Assembly: GCF_030852425.1 (NCBI RefSeq) | Contig: NZ_NSDM01000024.1 | Location: forward strand, 16,385-80,384 | Length of the DNA stretch: 64,000 nucleotides | Reading direction: 5' to 3' | DNA from: Saccharothrix longispora | GTDB taxonomy: Bacteria; Actinomycetota; Actinomycetes; Mycobacteriales; Pseudonocardiaceae | Shown: positions 1 to 8,146 of the stretch, one piece after another | Layout of the letters: the number at the start of each line of letters is the position of its first letter | Numbering within the stretch: the first letter of the stretch is position 1 | Notes under the pieces: generated by a model | Databases searched by the model: none | What the model was told of the DNA's origin: nothing | Seen by the model: only the letters and a program-made list of their open reading frames with translations | Position numbers and translations under genes: made by a program

Positions 1-188
1 GCCACCGCCCGGTGCGCCGCCGGGTCGCGCACGTCCGCCACCACCCCGTGCCCGCCGATCGCCGCCGCGACACCGACCACGGCCTCGTCCACGTCGGCCA
101 GCACCACCTCGTACCCGCGCCCCCGCAACCGCCGCGCGATCTCGAACCCGAACCCGCGCGCCGCCCCGGTCACCACCGCAACGTCCAC
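1..188 (-). CDS. short-chain dehydrogenase/reductase, N-terminal part only
   Basis: The first ~62 residues of an NAD(P)-dependent short-chain dehydrogenase are visible; the rest lies beyond the left edge. The N-terminus has the Rossmann glycine motif TGAARGFG directly after the first beta strand, then a second strand ending in an acidic residue (VVLADVDE) and the VADVRD turn, all standard for classical SDRs. The start is taken at the GTG at 188 because an AGGG ribosome-binding site sits 8 bases upstream; an in-frame GTG at 197 is possible. Substrate cannot be judged. It follows the carbon-nitrogen hydrolase gene on the same strand with a gap of about 20 bases. Confidence 0.8.
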   Translation of the reverse strand, partial: MDVAVVTGAARGFGFEIARRLRGRGYEVVLADVDEAVVGVAAAIGGHGVVADVRDPAAHRAV

Positions 189-210
189 CCGACCCACCCT
201 AGGGCGGGCG

Positions 211-921
211 TCACGCCCCGGCAGGACGTGGCACGACCCCCGCCCGCGCCACGGCGTCCACCTCGACACCGGCGGAGCGGACCAGCGCGCCGCGCGGGTC
301 CCACACGGCGGAACGGCCCGCCGCCCGCGCGAAGCCCTCGCCGGTCGACCCGGCGAAGCTCGCCACCGCCACCCACACCCCGTGCCGCACGGCGATCCGC
401 CGCGCCCGCGAGCGCAGCACGTCGAGGTCCGACTCGTGCTCCGCCACGCCCGCCGCGTACACGTCCACGCCCAGCGCCGCCACGGCGGCCGCGTGCTCCG
501 GCACACCGGTGTCCTTGCACACGGCCAGCCCGATCCGGACGCCGTCGACCTCCACCGCGGCGGGCGCGTCGCCGGGCACGAAGTGCGCCGGCTCCTCCCC
601 GCCCAGCCACATCTTGCGGTACGCCACCCGCCCGCCCGCGCCGGTCACCTCCAGCACGCCGATGGACCGACCCGACCCCGACGGCCCCGCGACCGGCGCG
701 CCCGCGAACGCCACCGCCCCGGTGTCCGCGCACGCCGCCACCAACGGCCCCAGCGCGTCGGGCGACACCACCGGCGCGTCGAAGTGGTACCCGGTCAACG
801 ACAGCTCCGGGAACACCACCACCCTCGCCGAAGCCGCGCGGACCGCCTCGGCGTGCGCCACCGCGTTGACGGCGACGTCGCGGGGCGCGCAGCGCGGCTG
901 GGCGACGGCGATGGTGATCAC
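211..921 (-). CDS. carbon-nitrogen hydrolase (nitrilase superfamily)
   Basis: A 236-residue cytoplasmic amidase or nitrilase-type hydrolase. The catalytic triad is visible: Glu39 in FPELSLTGY, Lys103 in YRKMW and Cys135 in GLAVCKDTG. The length is slightly short for the family (about 260-280), mostly at the C-terminus, so this may be a compact branch. It starts with GTG at 921, with AGGG about 10 bases upstream. It lies between a secreted beta-propeller-like protein and an SDR on the same strand, with gaps of about 20 bases, so the three may be co-transcribed. The substrate (an amide, nitrile or carbamoyl compound) is not shown by the sequence. Confidence 0.85.
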   Translation of the reverse strand: MITIAVAQPRCAPRDVAVNAVAHAEAVRAASARVVVFPELSLTGYHFDAPVVSPDALGPLVAACADTGAVAFAGAPVAGPSGSGRSIGVLEVTGAGGRVAYRKMWLGGEEPAHFVPGDAPAAVEVDGVRIGLAVCKDTGVPEHAAAVAALGVDVYAAGVAEHESDLDVLRSRARRIAVRHGVWVAVASFAGSTGEGFARAAGRSAVWDPRGALVRSAGVEVDAVARAGVVPRPAGA

Positions 922-942
922 CGCCCGACCCTACGGGCCGGG

Positions 943-1956
943 TCAGGAGCAGCGGTAGTGCGCGGGCCGGTCCGCCTCGACGCCGACGATCGTGCGCTCG
1001 TCGTCGCTCAGCCCGGTCAGCGCGAAGCGCGCGGCGATGGGCTGGGCCACGAGCACCCCATCGCGCCAGAGCATCACGCGCTGCGACGATCCCACGAAGC
1101 CGTAGCCGGCGATCGTGCCGTTGCCGCCGAGGGAGATCCCCTCGACGGCGGGCCTGCCGATGGTGCGGACGACCGAGCCCCTCACGTCCCACTCGGCCAC
1201 GGCGCCGCTGTGGTTCGGGGCGATGTCGAGCCTGCCGACGACGCGGCCGTCGCGGATGTCGCGGACGCTGCTCGAGTCGCCGGTGCCCGGTACGGCGAGC
1301 GGTATCCACCGGCCGGCCGGGGTGACCACGTGGTCGCTGCCCGTGACGATGCCGACGAGGACGCGCCCCTGGTCGTCGATGTCGACGAGGGAGACGCCGT
1401 GGGCGTCCGGCATGGTCACCTCGCGGTAGGTGCCCGGCGCGTTCGCCGGCCACACCACCATCCTGCTCTTCGCCGTGCCGACGCTGCTCCACCCGAGGAC
1501 GTCGCCCCGGTTGTTGACGTGCGAGGCCGACGAGCTGGTCCACGCCGGGTCGGCCGGCAGGTCGGTCATGGTGCCGTCGTGGGCGACGGTGACGGCGTGG
1601 AACCGCTGGTCGAGGTACATGCTGCCGACCACCAGCCCGGACGCGTTGACGTCGCTGAAGTAGGGGACCTGGCCGGCGCCCCGCACCACCACCTTGCCGT
1701 TGTCCCACAGCGTCGCCCTGGGGTCGACGAGCCCGTCGCCCCAGAAGGAGTCGAGCCCGGTGTTGCCCACCGCGTACCGGCCGCCGTCGTAGCCCGTGAT
1801 CTCGCCGGCGTCGGCGCCCTCCGGCAGGTCCCACAGCGTCTTCTGCCACGTGCAGGCCACCGCGCCCGTCGCGCCCGCCTGGCCGGCCGGCGGCGACACC
1901 AGCGCCGCGCCGAGCACGACCGCGGCCAGCAGCCGCCCCGCTTGTCGTTTCAACAC
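943..1956 (-). CDS. secreted protein with HAF-like beta-propeller repeats
   Basis: A 337-residue exported protein of unknown function. Residues 1-29 form a Sec signal peptide (basic start, hydrophobic core, AGA-type cleavage site). The mature part repeats a pattern of the type DIDDQGRVLVG / NNRGDVLGWS / VMLWRDG, resembling the extracellular HAF repeats expected to build a beta-propeller. No catalytic motif is seen. The GTG at 1956 has GAAGGA 7 bases upstream. It lies downstream of the rhamnogalacturonan lyase, about 95 bases away on the same strand, so it may help bind or process the same plant polysaccharide; that is inference from position only. Confidence 0.6.
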   Translation of the reverse strand: MLKRQAGRLLAAVVLGAALVSPPAGQAGATGAVACTWQKTLWDLPEGADAGEITGYDGGRYAVGNTGLDSFWGDGLVDPRATLWDNGKVVVRGAGQVPYFSDVNASGLVVGSMYLDQRFHAVTVAHDGTMTDLPADPAWTSSSASHVNNRGDVLGWSSVGTAKSRMVVWPANAPGTYREVTMPDAHGVSLVDIDDQGRVLVGIVTGSDHVVTPAGRWIPLAVPGTGDSSSVRDIRDGRVVGRLDIAPNHSGAVAEWDVRGSVVRTIGRPAVEGISLGGNGTIAGYGFVGSSQRVMLWRDGVLVAQPIAARFALTGLSDDERTIVGVEADRPAHYRCS

Positions 1957-2050
1957 GAAGAAGTCCTTCTCCCAGTGAGGAATTCACCCTGGAGGCGAGT
2001 CTGGCAGCGGTCGGGCCGCGAACCGGGCGGACGCGGACGGGCACTTCGGG

Positions 2051-4321
2051 CTAACGCGGCACCCTCGCCCACTCGGTGCCCGCGCCCAGGTGGAACGACG
2101 GGTACGCGGGCTGGTTGTACGTCGTCTGCTGCCGCGCCACGTCCACCCGGTACTGCGGGTCGTGCATCAGCGTGTACAGCTTGTGCGGCGTGACCTCCGT
2201 GCTCAGGTGCACGCGCAGCGCGCTGCTGTCCGCCGTGCGGACCAGCAACTCCTCCCGCCAGTCGCCGAACACGTCGGCCACCAGCGACGGGTTGCCCTTG
2301 GTGCCGTTGTTGGTGCGCGTGCCCCCGGCGGTCAGCAGCGTGCCGCGCCGCCAGTCCTCCACCGTCGGCGTCACCTCGCCCGCCCCCGCGACGACCTGCG
2401 TGGTCAGGTCCGCGGCCCACCGGATGCTCTGGTTCGTCCCCGGGATGGCGGCCGACAGCGGCCTGCCGTCCGCCGACCACAGGCCCACCGCGCCCGACCC
2501 GCCGGGCACGGACGCCCACGTCTCCAAGCCCGGCTCGTCGGGCAGCACGTCGCCGACCATGCCCCGCCCGGTGTCGACCCCGGTGTACGCGCCGTAGAGC
2601 ACCCGCCCGGTCGCGGCGTCGCGCAGCGAGTAGCCGTAGGGCGCGTACCGGCCGCCCTCGTGCACCATGTAGATCTCCACGCCCGGTCGGGCCGGGTCGA
2701 CGTCGGTCACGTGCAGAGCGTCGCCGTGGCCCAGCCGCTCCACCGCGCCGGGGTTCGCGCTGCCCGGCGGAAGCTCTGCCTCCGAGCTGTAGAGCAGCGA
2801 CCCGTCGTGGTCGATCGTCGCCGCGCCGTAGACGACCTCCTGCTTCCCGTCGCCGTCCACGTCCGCCGCGCTCAGCGAGTGCGCGCCCTGCGTGGTCAGC
2901 GAGCCGTACTCGGGCGAGGTGCCGTCGCGGCCGTGGGGGGAGTCGTCGAACGGGTTGGACATCGGCGTCCACCCGCTGTCGACGAACCAGTCCCGCCGCA
3001 GCTCGCGGCCGTCCCACCGGTAGGCGACCAGGGTGGAGCGCGTGTAGTAGCCGCGCGCGAACACCGCCGACGGGTGCACGCCGTCGAGGTAGGCGACGCC
3101 GGCGAGGAACCGGTCGACGCGGTTGCCCGGCTCGATGCGCGGCATCGCGTAGTCGCCCCACATGAGCCCGTCGTCGTGCCGCCCCGGCTCGTAGCGCACG
3201 GTCCGCAGCTCGCGGCCGGTCGCGCCGTCCAGCACGGTCAGGTACTCGGGGCCGTCGAGCACGAACCCGGCGAACGCCCGCAGGTTGTTGCGCGTGCTGC
3301 GGCCCGGCGCGTACACGTCCACGAAGTGGTCGACCAGCGCGCGGGCGTCGGTGTCCGACAGCGGGTAGGCGTAGCGGGGTTCGAGGCCGAACGCCCGCTC
3401 CAGCGTCGCGGGCCAGCGACCGGCCACCACCTCCGGGTGCGCGTGCCAACCCCGGAATACCTCCACCAGGTGCTCGTAGTAGCCCGCCGCGCTGAGCCGG
3501 TGGTCGTCGCGGTGCGAGTGGCCCGCCCGCACGTCCTCGCGGGGCATCGTCACGTACCGCTGCGACACCGGGTTCCCGCGCCGGTCGTATCGGGTGACCT
3601 TCGTGCCCGGCGCCGTCTTGAGCATCATCTCCGCGCGGCCGTCGCCGTCGAAGTCGTAGACCGGGAACTGCGTGTAGTGCGCGCCCGAGCGGATGTTCAC
3701 GCCCAGGTCCACGCGGTGCAGCAGGGTCCCGTCGAACCGGTAGGTGTCGATGTAGGTGGGGCCGGTGTAGCCGACCTGCGAGACGTCCTTCGAGTTGGAC
3801 GGGTCCCACTTGACCACGTACTCGTACGAGCCGTCGCCGTCCACGTCGCCGACGCTCGCGTCGTTGGCCGAGTACGTGTACGCCTCGCCGGTCGGCGTGA
3901 CGCCGTCCGCGGGCTTGCGCAGCGGCAGGTCGCGCGAGGCGCCCGCCCACGGCGTGACCGGTTCGCTGCGCGCGCCTTCGCGACCCCGCACCACCGGCGC
4001 CACGCGGTACTCCGCACCCACCACCGGGTCCAGGTGGTTCGTGCTGTCGGTGACGGTGGCGACCCGGCGGCCGTCGCGGTACACGGCGAACGCCGGGCCG
4101 GCCAGGCCGGTGGCGGTGTGCCCGGTGGCCTCGTGGCGCAGCAGTCGCCAGCTGAGGAACACGCCGTGGTCGGTGCGGGCGGCCACCAGGCCGCGGTCGA
4201 GGCGTTCCAGCCGGGGACCCGCCGGCCGGGAGCCGCCCGGCTCCGCGGCCGAGACCGGGGGAGCGGGCAGGACGAGCGCCAGGGCGGCGAGGGTGGCGAG
4301 CAGGGGTCGGACGCGGGTCAT
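2051..4321 (-). CDS. secreted rhamnogalacturonan lyase, PL11 family
   Basis: This enzyme cleaves the rhamnogalacturonan-I backbone of pectin by beta-elimination outside the cell. After the ATG at 4321 (GGAGG 8 bases upstream) comes a signal peptide ending near VSAAEPGG. The mature protein shows PL11 (YesW/YesX-like) signatures: a fibronectin-like N-terminal segment, then propeller blades with repeated calcium-binding turns of the DVDGDG / DFDGDGRAE type, and the segment YVVKWDPSNSKDVS. The length (756 residues) suits the family plus a short N-terminal extension. It diverges from a sugar importer operon, and a LacI-type operator lies 54 bases upstream of its start, so substrate breakdown and uptake are probably induced together. 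The longer reading frame back to 4417 runs through that operator and is unlikely to be translated. Confidence 0.9.
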   Translation of the reverse strand: MTRVRPLLATLAALALVLPAPPVSAAEPGGSRPAGPRLERLDRGLVAARTDHGVFLSWRLLRHEATGHTATGLAGPAFAVYRDGRRVATVTDSTNHLDPVVGAEYRVAPVVRGREGARSEPVTPWAGASRDLPLRKPADGVTPTGEAYTYSANDASVGDVDGDGSYEYVVKWDPSNSKDVSQVGYTGPTYIDTYRFDGTLLHRVDLGVNIRSGAHYTQFPVYDFDGDGRAEMMLKTAPGTKVTRYDRRGNPVSQRYVTMPREDVRAGHSHRDDHRLSAAGYYEHLVEVFRGWHAHPEVVAGRWPATLERAFGLEPRYAYPLSDTDARALVDHFVDVYAPGRSTRNNLRAFAGFVLDGPEYLTVLDGATGRELRTVRYEPGRHDDGLMWGDYAMPRIEPGNRVDRFLAGVAYLDGVHPSAVFARGYYTRSTLVAYRWDGRELRRDWFVDSGWTPMSNPFDDSPHGRDGTSPEYGSLTTQGAHSLSAADVDGDGKQEVVYGAATIDHDGSLLYSSEAELPPGSANPGAVERLGHGDALHVTDVDPARPGVEIYMVHEGGRYAPYGYSLRDAATGRVLYGAYTGVDTGRGMVGDVLPDEPGLETWASVPGGSGAVGLWSADGRPLSAAIPGTNQSIRWAADLTTQVVAGAGEVTPTVEDWRRGTLLTAGGTRTNNGTKGNPSLVADVFGDWREELLVRTADSSALRVHLSTEVTPHKLYTLMHDPQYRVDVARQQTTYNQPAYPSFHLGAGTEWARVPR

Positions 4322-4374
4322 CGGCGGCCTCCAGGGGCGCGACAGTGCGCGAGGTGCGTGACGACGCCACACGA

Positions 4375-4386
4375 TGAACCGTTTCA
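4375..4386. promoter_or_regulatory. LacI-type operator for the rhamnogalacturonan lyase
   Basis: The sequence TGAACCGTTTCA matches the near-palindrome TGAANCGNTTCA with the central CG typical of LacI/CcpA-family sites. It lies 54 bp upstream of the lyase start and shares its pattern with the site in front of the divergent importer operon. The repressor is not adjacent; the LacI gene at 24.8-25.8 kb is the only family member in the window and is not necessarily the partner. Confidence 0.6.
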
Positions 4387-4468
4387 ACCGGAATAGCAAG
4401 GGAAATCCTCCGTTCACTTGGGCAGGAAAGCGCTATCCTTGACGCCGTGACGTGGCTCACCTAGGTTG

Positions 4469-4484
4469 TTTGAACCGATTCAAA
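4469..4484. promoter_or_regulatory. LacI-type operator for the sugar importer operon
   Basis: The 16-bp sequence TTTGAACCGATTCAAA is a palindrome except for its inner pair of positions and contains the same TGAANCGNTTCA core as the site at 4375. It ends 16 bp before the importer start, where a bound repressor would block transcription or early elongation. Confidence 0.7.
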
Positions 4485-4500
4485 CCGAAGGGTGAGGGTG

Positions 4501-5790
4501 ATGGGACGAGTGTCTCGCCGTGGTCCGGCAGGCCTGCTGGTGTCGCTGGTGTCGCTGGTCGCCGTGCTGTCCGGGTGTGGCGGCGGTGACTCCGGCGACG
4601 GCCCGGTGACCCTGCGGTTCGTCTGGTGGGGCAACGAGGACCGCGCCAAGGTCACCGAGGCGGCGGTCGACGCGTTCCGCGCGAAGAACCCGGGCATCGA
4701 GGTCGAGACCGAGTACAGCGGCTACGACGCGTACTTCCAGAAGCTCTCCACCCAGGTCGCCGGGGGCGCCGGTCCGGACCTGCTCCAGCTCGACCGGGCC
4801 ACGATCGGCGAGTACGCGGGCCGCAACGTGCTGGCCGACCTCGGCCCGTACCTCGGCGGCGCGCTGAAGGTCGACAAGATCCCGGCCAACCTGCTGGAGG
4901 GCGGCAAGGTCGACGGCAGGCAGCACGCCGTCGCCGCGGGAGCCACCACGCAGATGCTGATCTACGTGCCCTCGCAGTTCCAGGCCGCGGGCGTCACCGC
5001 CCCGAGCGCGCCGGGCGAGACGTGGACGTGGTCGCAGTTCACCGAGGCGATGAACAGGATCGGCGCGGCCGGCGCGGTGGCGGGCACCACCGACTTCGGC
5101 TGGGCCATCGACTGGTTCGAGGTGTGGCTGCACCAGCACGACAAGTCGCTCTACACCCCCGACGGCGAACTCGGCTTCACCGCCGACGACCTGGCGGAGT
5201 ACTGGGAGCTGATCGGCACGATGCGGGCCGGCAAGGGCGTCTCGGCCGCCGAGGTCACCACCAAGATGGACGGCTCGGTGCAGAACTCCGGCATCGTCAC
5301 CAAGCAGACCGCCTCCGAGATCGGCTACGACTCCAGCGTCACCGGCTACTTCGGCGCGTTCGGCCCGGACCTCGCGCTCGCCCCGCTGCCCAGCGACGCC
5401 GAGGAGAGCGGCATGGCCGCCCTGCCGCCCGTGTCGTTCGGCGTCGCGCAGCGCTCGAAGAACAAGGACGCCGCGGTGAAGCTGCTCGACTTCCTGCTCA
5501 ACGACCCCGAGGCGGGGGAACTGCTGGGCGCCTCGCGCGGCGTGCCGCCGAACGAGGAGGTCCGCGCGCGGGTCTGCGCCGGCGCCACCGGGGGCAGCAA
5601 GGCCGTGTGCGACTACGAGGTGGCGCAGCAGGACAGGATCGGCCCGGCGTTCGGCGCCTGGCCCACCGGGTCCTCCGCGGTCAAGCGCGACTTCCAGCGC
5701 ACCTACGACGACGTGATCTTCAACCGGGTGTCCGTCGCCGACGCCGCGAAGCGCGTCGTCCAGGACGCCGAGCAGTCCCTGGGGTCCTGA
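4501..5790 (+). CDS. sugar ABC transporter substrate-binding lipoprotein
   Basis: Extracellular binding protein of a carbohydrate ABC importer, anchored by a lipid. The first ~25 residues are a lipoprotein signal peptide with lipobox LSGC; the mature part begins GGGDSG. The fold is family-1 extracellular solute-binding protein, with RFVWWGNEDR early, ETEYSGYDAYFQKLSTQ and a C-terminal GVAQRSKNKDAAVKLLDFLL helix. The start is placed at the ATG at 4501; a GTG at 4492 is possible. It is the first gene of an operon with two permeases, a YesL-like protein and an oxidoreductase. No ATPase gene is present, so a shared MsiK-type ATPase is likely. With the divergent PL11 lyase, rhamnogalacturonan oligosaccharides are the probable ligand (inference). 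Confidence 0.9.
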   Translation: MGRVSRRGPAGLLVSLVSLVAVLSGCGGGDSGDGPVTLRFVWWGNEDRAKVTEAAVDAFRAKNPGIEVETEYSGYDAYFQKLSTQVAGGAGPDLLQLDRATIGEYAGRNVLADLGPYLGGALKVDKIPANLLEGGKVDGRQHAVAAGATTQMLIYVPSQFQAAGVTAPSAPGETWTWSQFTEAMNRIGAAGAVAGTTDFGWAIDWFEVWLHQHDKSLYTPDGELGFTADDLAEYWELIGTMRAGKGVSAAEVTTKMDGSVQNSGIVTKQTASEIGYDSSVTGYFGAFGPDLALAPLPSDAEESGMAALPPVSFGVAQRSKNKDAAVKLLDFLLNDPEAGELLGASRGVPPNEEVRARVCAGATGGSKAVCDYEVAQQDRIGPAFGAWPTGSSAVKRDFQRTYDDVIFNRVSVADAAKRVVQDAEQSLGS

Positions 5791-5793
5791 CCG

Positions 5794-6783
5794 ATGACCC
5801 GGTCCGCGTTCACCGGCACCACCGGCACGGCCGACACGTCGGGCGTGACCGGCCCGCCACTCCGGGACATCCCGCCTCCGACGGCCGCGCCGGGTCGCCG
5901 GCGGCGCGGGCAGGGCGTGGCCTACCTGTTCCTGTCGCCGTGGATCGCCGGCGCCGCGCTGCTGACCATCGGCCCGATGGTCGCGTCGCTGTACCTGTCG
6001 TTCACCGACTACGACCTGTTCTCCGCGCCGAACTGGATCGGCGTCGACAACTACGCGACCATGTTCGGCGGCGACGAGCGGTTCTGGCACGCCGCGTGGG
6101 TGACCACGAAGTACGTGCTGATCTCGGTGCCGCTCAAGCTCGGCCTCGCGCTCGCGGTGGCCCTGTTGCTCAACCGGCCGCGCCGGGGCGCGGGGCTCTA
6201 CCGGTCGGCGTTCTACGCGCCGTCGCTGCTCGGCGCGAGCGTCAGCGTGGCCCTGGCGTGGCGGGCGCTGTTCTCCACCGGCGGCACCGTGGACGAGGGG
6301 CTCGCGGCCGTCGGCATCGACACCGGCGGCTGGGTCGACCAGCCGCAGTACGCGCTGCTCACCCTGGTCGCGCTGGCCGCGTGGCAGTTCGGCGCGCCGA
6401 TGGTGATCTTCCTGGCGGGCCTGAAGCAGGTGCCTAAGGAGCTGTACGAGGCGGCGGCGATCGACGGCGCGGGTCCGGGGCGGCGCTTCCTGTCCGTCAC
6501 GCTGCCCATGCTGTCGCCGGTGATCCTGTTCAACCTGGTGCTGGAGACCATCCACGCGTTCCAGGCGTTCACGGGCGCCTTCGTGGTCAGCAGCGGGCGC
6601 GGCGGGCCGAGCGACTCGACCCTGCTCTACCCGCTGTACCTCTACCAGCGCGGCTTCACCGACTTCCGGATGGGCTACGCCTCGGCCATGGCCTGGGTGC
6701 TGCTCGCGGTGGTCGCGGTGCTCACCGCGCTGGTGTTCCGCAGCGCCCGGCGCTGGGTGTTCTACGCGGGGGAGAACAGGTGA
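5794..6783 (+). CDS. sugar ABC transporter permease, MalF/UgpA type
   Basis: A 329-residue inner-membrane subunit. After a ~45-residue polar N-terminus it has six predicted membrane helices, beginning with YLFLSPWIAGAALLTIGP. The cytoplasmic coupling loop carries the EAA motif (YEAAAIDGAGPGRRFLSVTLPML, read in two parts around residue 225), which docks onto the ATPase. It starts 3 bp after the binding-protein gene and overlaps the next permease gene by 4 bp, so the three are one transcription and translation unit. Confidence 0.92.
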   Translation: MTRSAFTGTTGTADTSGVTGPPLRDIPPPTAAPGRRRRGQGVAYLFLSPWIAGAALLTIGPMVASLYLSFTDYDLFSAPNWIGVDNYATMFGGDERFWHAAWVTTKYVLISVPLKLGLALAVALLLNRPRRGAGLYRSAFYAPSLLGASVSVALAWRALFSTGGTVDEGLAAVGIDTGGWVDQPQYALLTLVALAAWQFGAPMVIFLAGLKQVPKELYEAAAIDGAGPGRRFLSVTLPMLSPVILFNLVLETIHAFQAFTGAFVVSSGRGGPSDSTLLYPLYLYQRGFTDFRMGYASAMAWVLLAVVAVLTALVFRSARRWVFYAGENR

Positions 6784-7613
6784 CGCTCTCGAAGCGGGTC
6801 GTGTGGCACGCGCTCGTGGCGGGCGCGCTGCTGGTGCTGCTCTACCCGGTGGTCTGGCTGGTCTCCACCTCGTTCAAGCCCGCCACGGAGGTGCTGTCCA
6901 CGCTCGCGCTGCTGCCGACCGAGCCGACCGGCGACAACTACGCGCAGGTCTTCGACGGCGTCGGCGAGTTCGGCGTGCTGCACTACTTCCGGAACTCGCT
7001 GCTCATCTCCGCCGGCGCGGTCGTCGGCAACGTGGTCTCGTGCTCGCTGGCCGCGTACGCGTTCGGGCGGCTGCACTTCCGGGGCCGCGGACCGATGTTC
7101 GGCTTCATGATGATCACCATCATGCTGCCGCAGCACGTGGTGCTCATCCCGCAGTACGTGATCTTCCAGCAGATGGGCGCGGTGAACACGTTCTGGCCGC
7201 TGGTCCTGCCGAAGTTCCTGGCCACGGACGCGTTCTTCATCTTCCTGATGGTGCAGTTCATCCGCACCCTGCCGCGCGAGCTGGACGAGGCCGCCACGCT
7301 CGACGGCTGCGGACCGGTCGGCGTGTTCCGGCACGTCGTGCTGCCGCTGCTGCGGCCCGCGCTGATCACCACGGCGATCTTCACGTTCATCTGGACGTGG
7401 AACGACTTCTTCTCGCAGCTGATCTACCTCAACGACGCGGAGAAGTTCACCCTGCCGCTGGCGCTCCAGCTGTTCGTCGACCAGGCCACGCAGTCCGCGT
7501 TCGGGCCGATGTTCGCCATGTCGGTGCTCGCGCTGCTGCCCATCGGGCTGTTCTTCCTGGCCTTCCAGCGGTTCCTGGTGGACGGCGTGGCGACCTCGGG
7601 CCTGAAGGGGTGA
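6780..7613 (+). CDS. sugar ABC transporter permease, MalG/UgpE type
   Basis: The second membrane subunit of the importer, 277 residues with six predicted helices. The opening LVLLYPVVWLVSTSFKP is characteristic of MalG-type permeases. The EAA loop reads DEAATLDGCGPVGVFRHVV near residue 175. Its GTG start overlaps the stop of the MalF-type gene, and its own stop overlaps the GTG of the following YesL-like gene, indicating coupled translation. It pairs with the upstream permease to form the channel. Confidence 0.92.
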   Translation: MTLSKRVVWHALVAGALLVLLYPVVWLVSTSFKPATEVLSTLALLPTEPTGDNYAQVFDGVGEFGVLHYFRNSLLISAGAVVGNVVSCSLAAYAFGRLHFRGRGPMFGFMMITIMLPQHVVLIPQYVIFQQMGAVNTFWPLVLPKFLATDAFFIFLMVQFIRTLPRELDEAATLDGCGPVGVFRHVVLPLLRPALITTAIFTFIWTWNDFFSQLIYLNDAEKFTLPLALQLFVDQATQSAFGPMFAMSVLALLPIGLFFLAFQRFLVDGVATSGLKG

Positions 7614-8146
7614 GCGCCGGGGTGCGCCGGGTGGCGCTGCTCGCCGAGGTGCTGCTGGTCGGGGTGCTGGTGTGCGCCGCGGCGCTGCCGGTGCTGACCG
7701 CCGTGCCCGCGCTGGCGGCCGGCGCGGTGCTGCTGCGGGAGCTGGTCGACGAGGGGCGGACGCCGACCGCGCGGCGGTTCGCGCTGCTGCTGGGCCGGGC
7801 GCTGCGCGACCCGGCGGCGGTCCTCGTGCCGCTCGCCGTGCTGGTGGTGGGCGCGCTGGACCTGCTGGCGCTGGCGGGCGGGCTGCCCGGGGCGACCGTG
7901 CTGGGCCCGGTGATCGGGCTGGTGCTCGCCGCGGTCGTGCTCGTGCTGCTGCGCACGGCCGCGCGGTGGCGCCCCGGCGACCGGTGGGCGGTCCTGCTCG
8001 CGTCGCCGCCGCGGGACCCGGGCGGTTACGCCTACCTGGTCGGCGCGGTGGCGGTGGCGGTGCTGGTGGTGGGCCAGGCGCCCGCGTTCGCGATCGTCGT
8101 GCCCGGTCTCCTGGTGTTCGCCGCGGTCGCCGTGGAGCGCCGGTGA
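7610..8146 (+). CDS. YesL-like (DUF624-type) membrane protein
   Basis: A 178-residue integral membrane protein with about five hydrophobic segments, starting with the GTG at 7610, which overlaps the stop of the MalG-type permease as GTGA. Size, helix pattern and position resemble the YesL/DUF624 family, whose namesake lies in the Bacillus subtilis rhamnogalacturonan cluster beside PL11 lyases and a sugar importer; the same company is kept here. The function of the family is unknown. The assignment rests on hydropathy and context more than on sharp motifs. Its stop overlaps the start of the next gene by 4 bases. Confidence 0.6.
   Translation: MSAGVRRVALLAEVLLVGVLVCAAALPVLTAVPALAAGAVLLRELVDEGRTPTARRFALLLGRALRDPAAVLVPLAVLVVGALDLLALAGGLPGATVLGPVIGLVLAAVVLVLLRTAARWRPGDRWAVLLASPPRDPGGYAYLVGAVAVAVLVVGQAPAFAIVVPGLLVFAAVAVERR

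Noticed and set aside
170..2044. 624-codon frame on the minus strand covering the nitrilase and secreted-protein genes
   Set aside because: Extremely rich in Arg, Gly and Ala with no motif; a frame shadow of the two real genes on the same strand.
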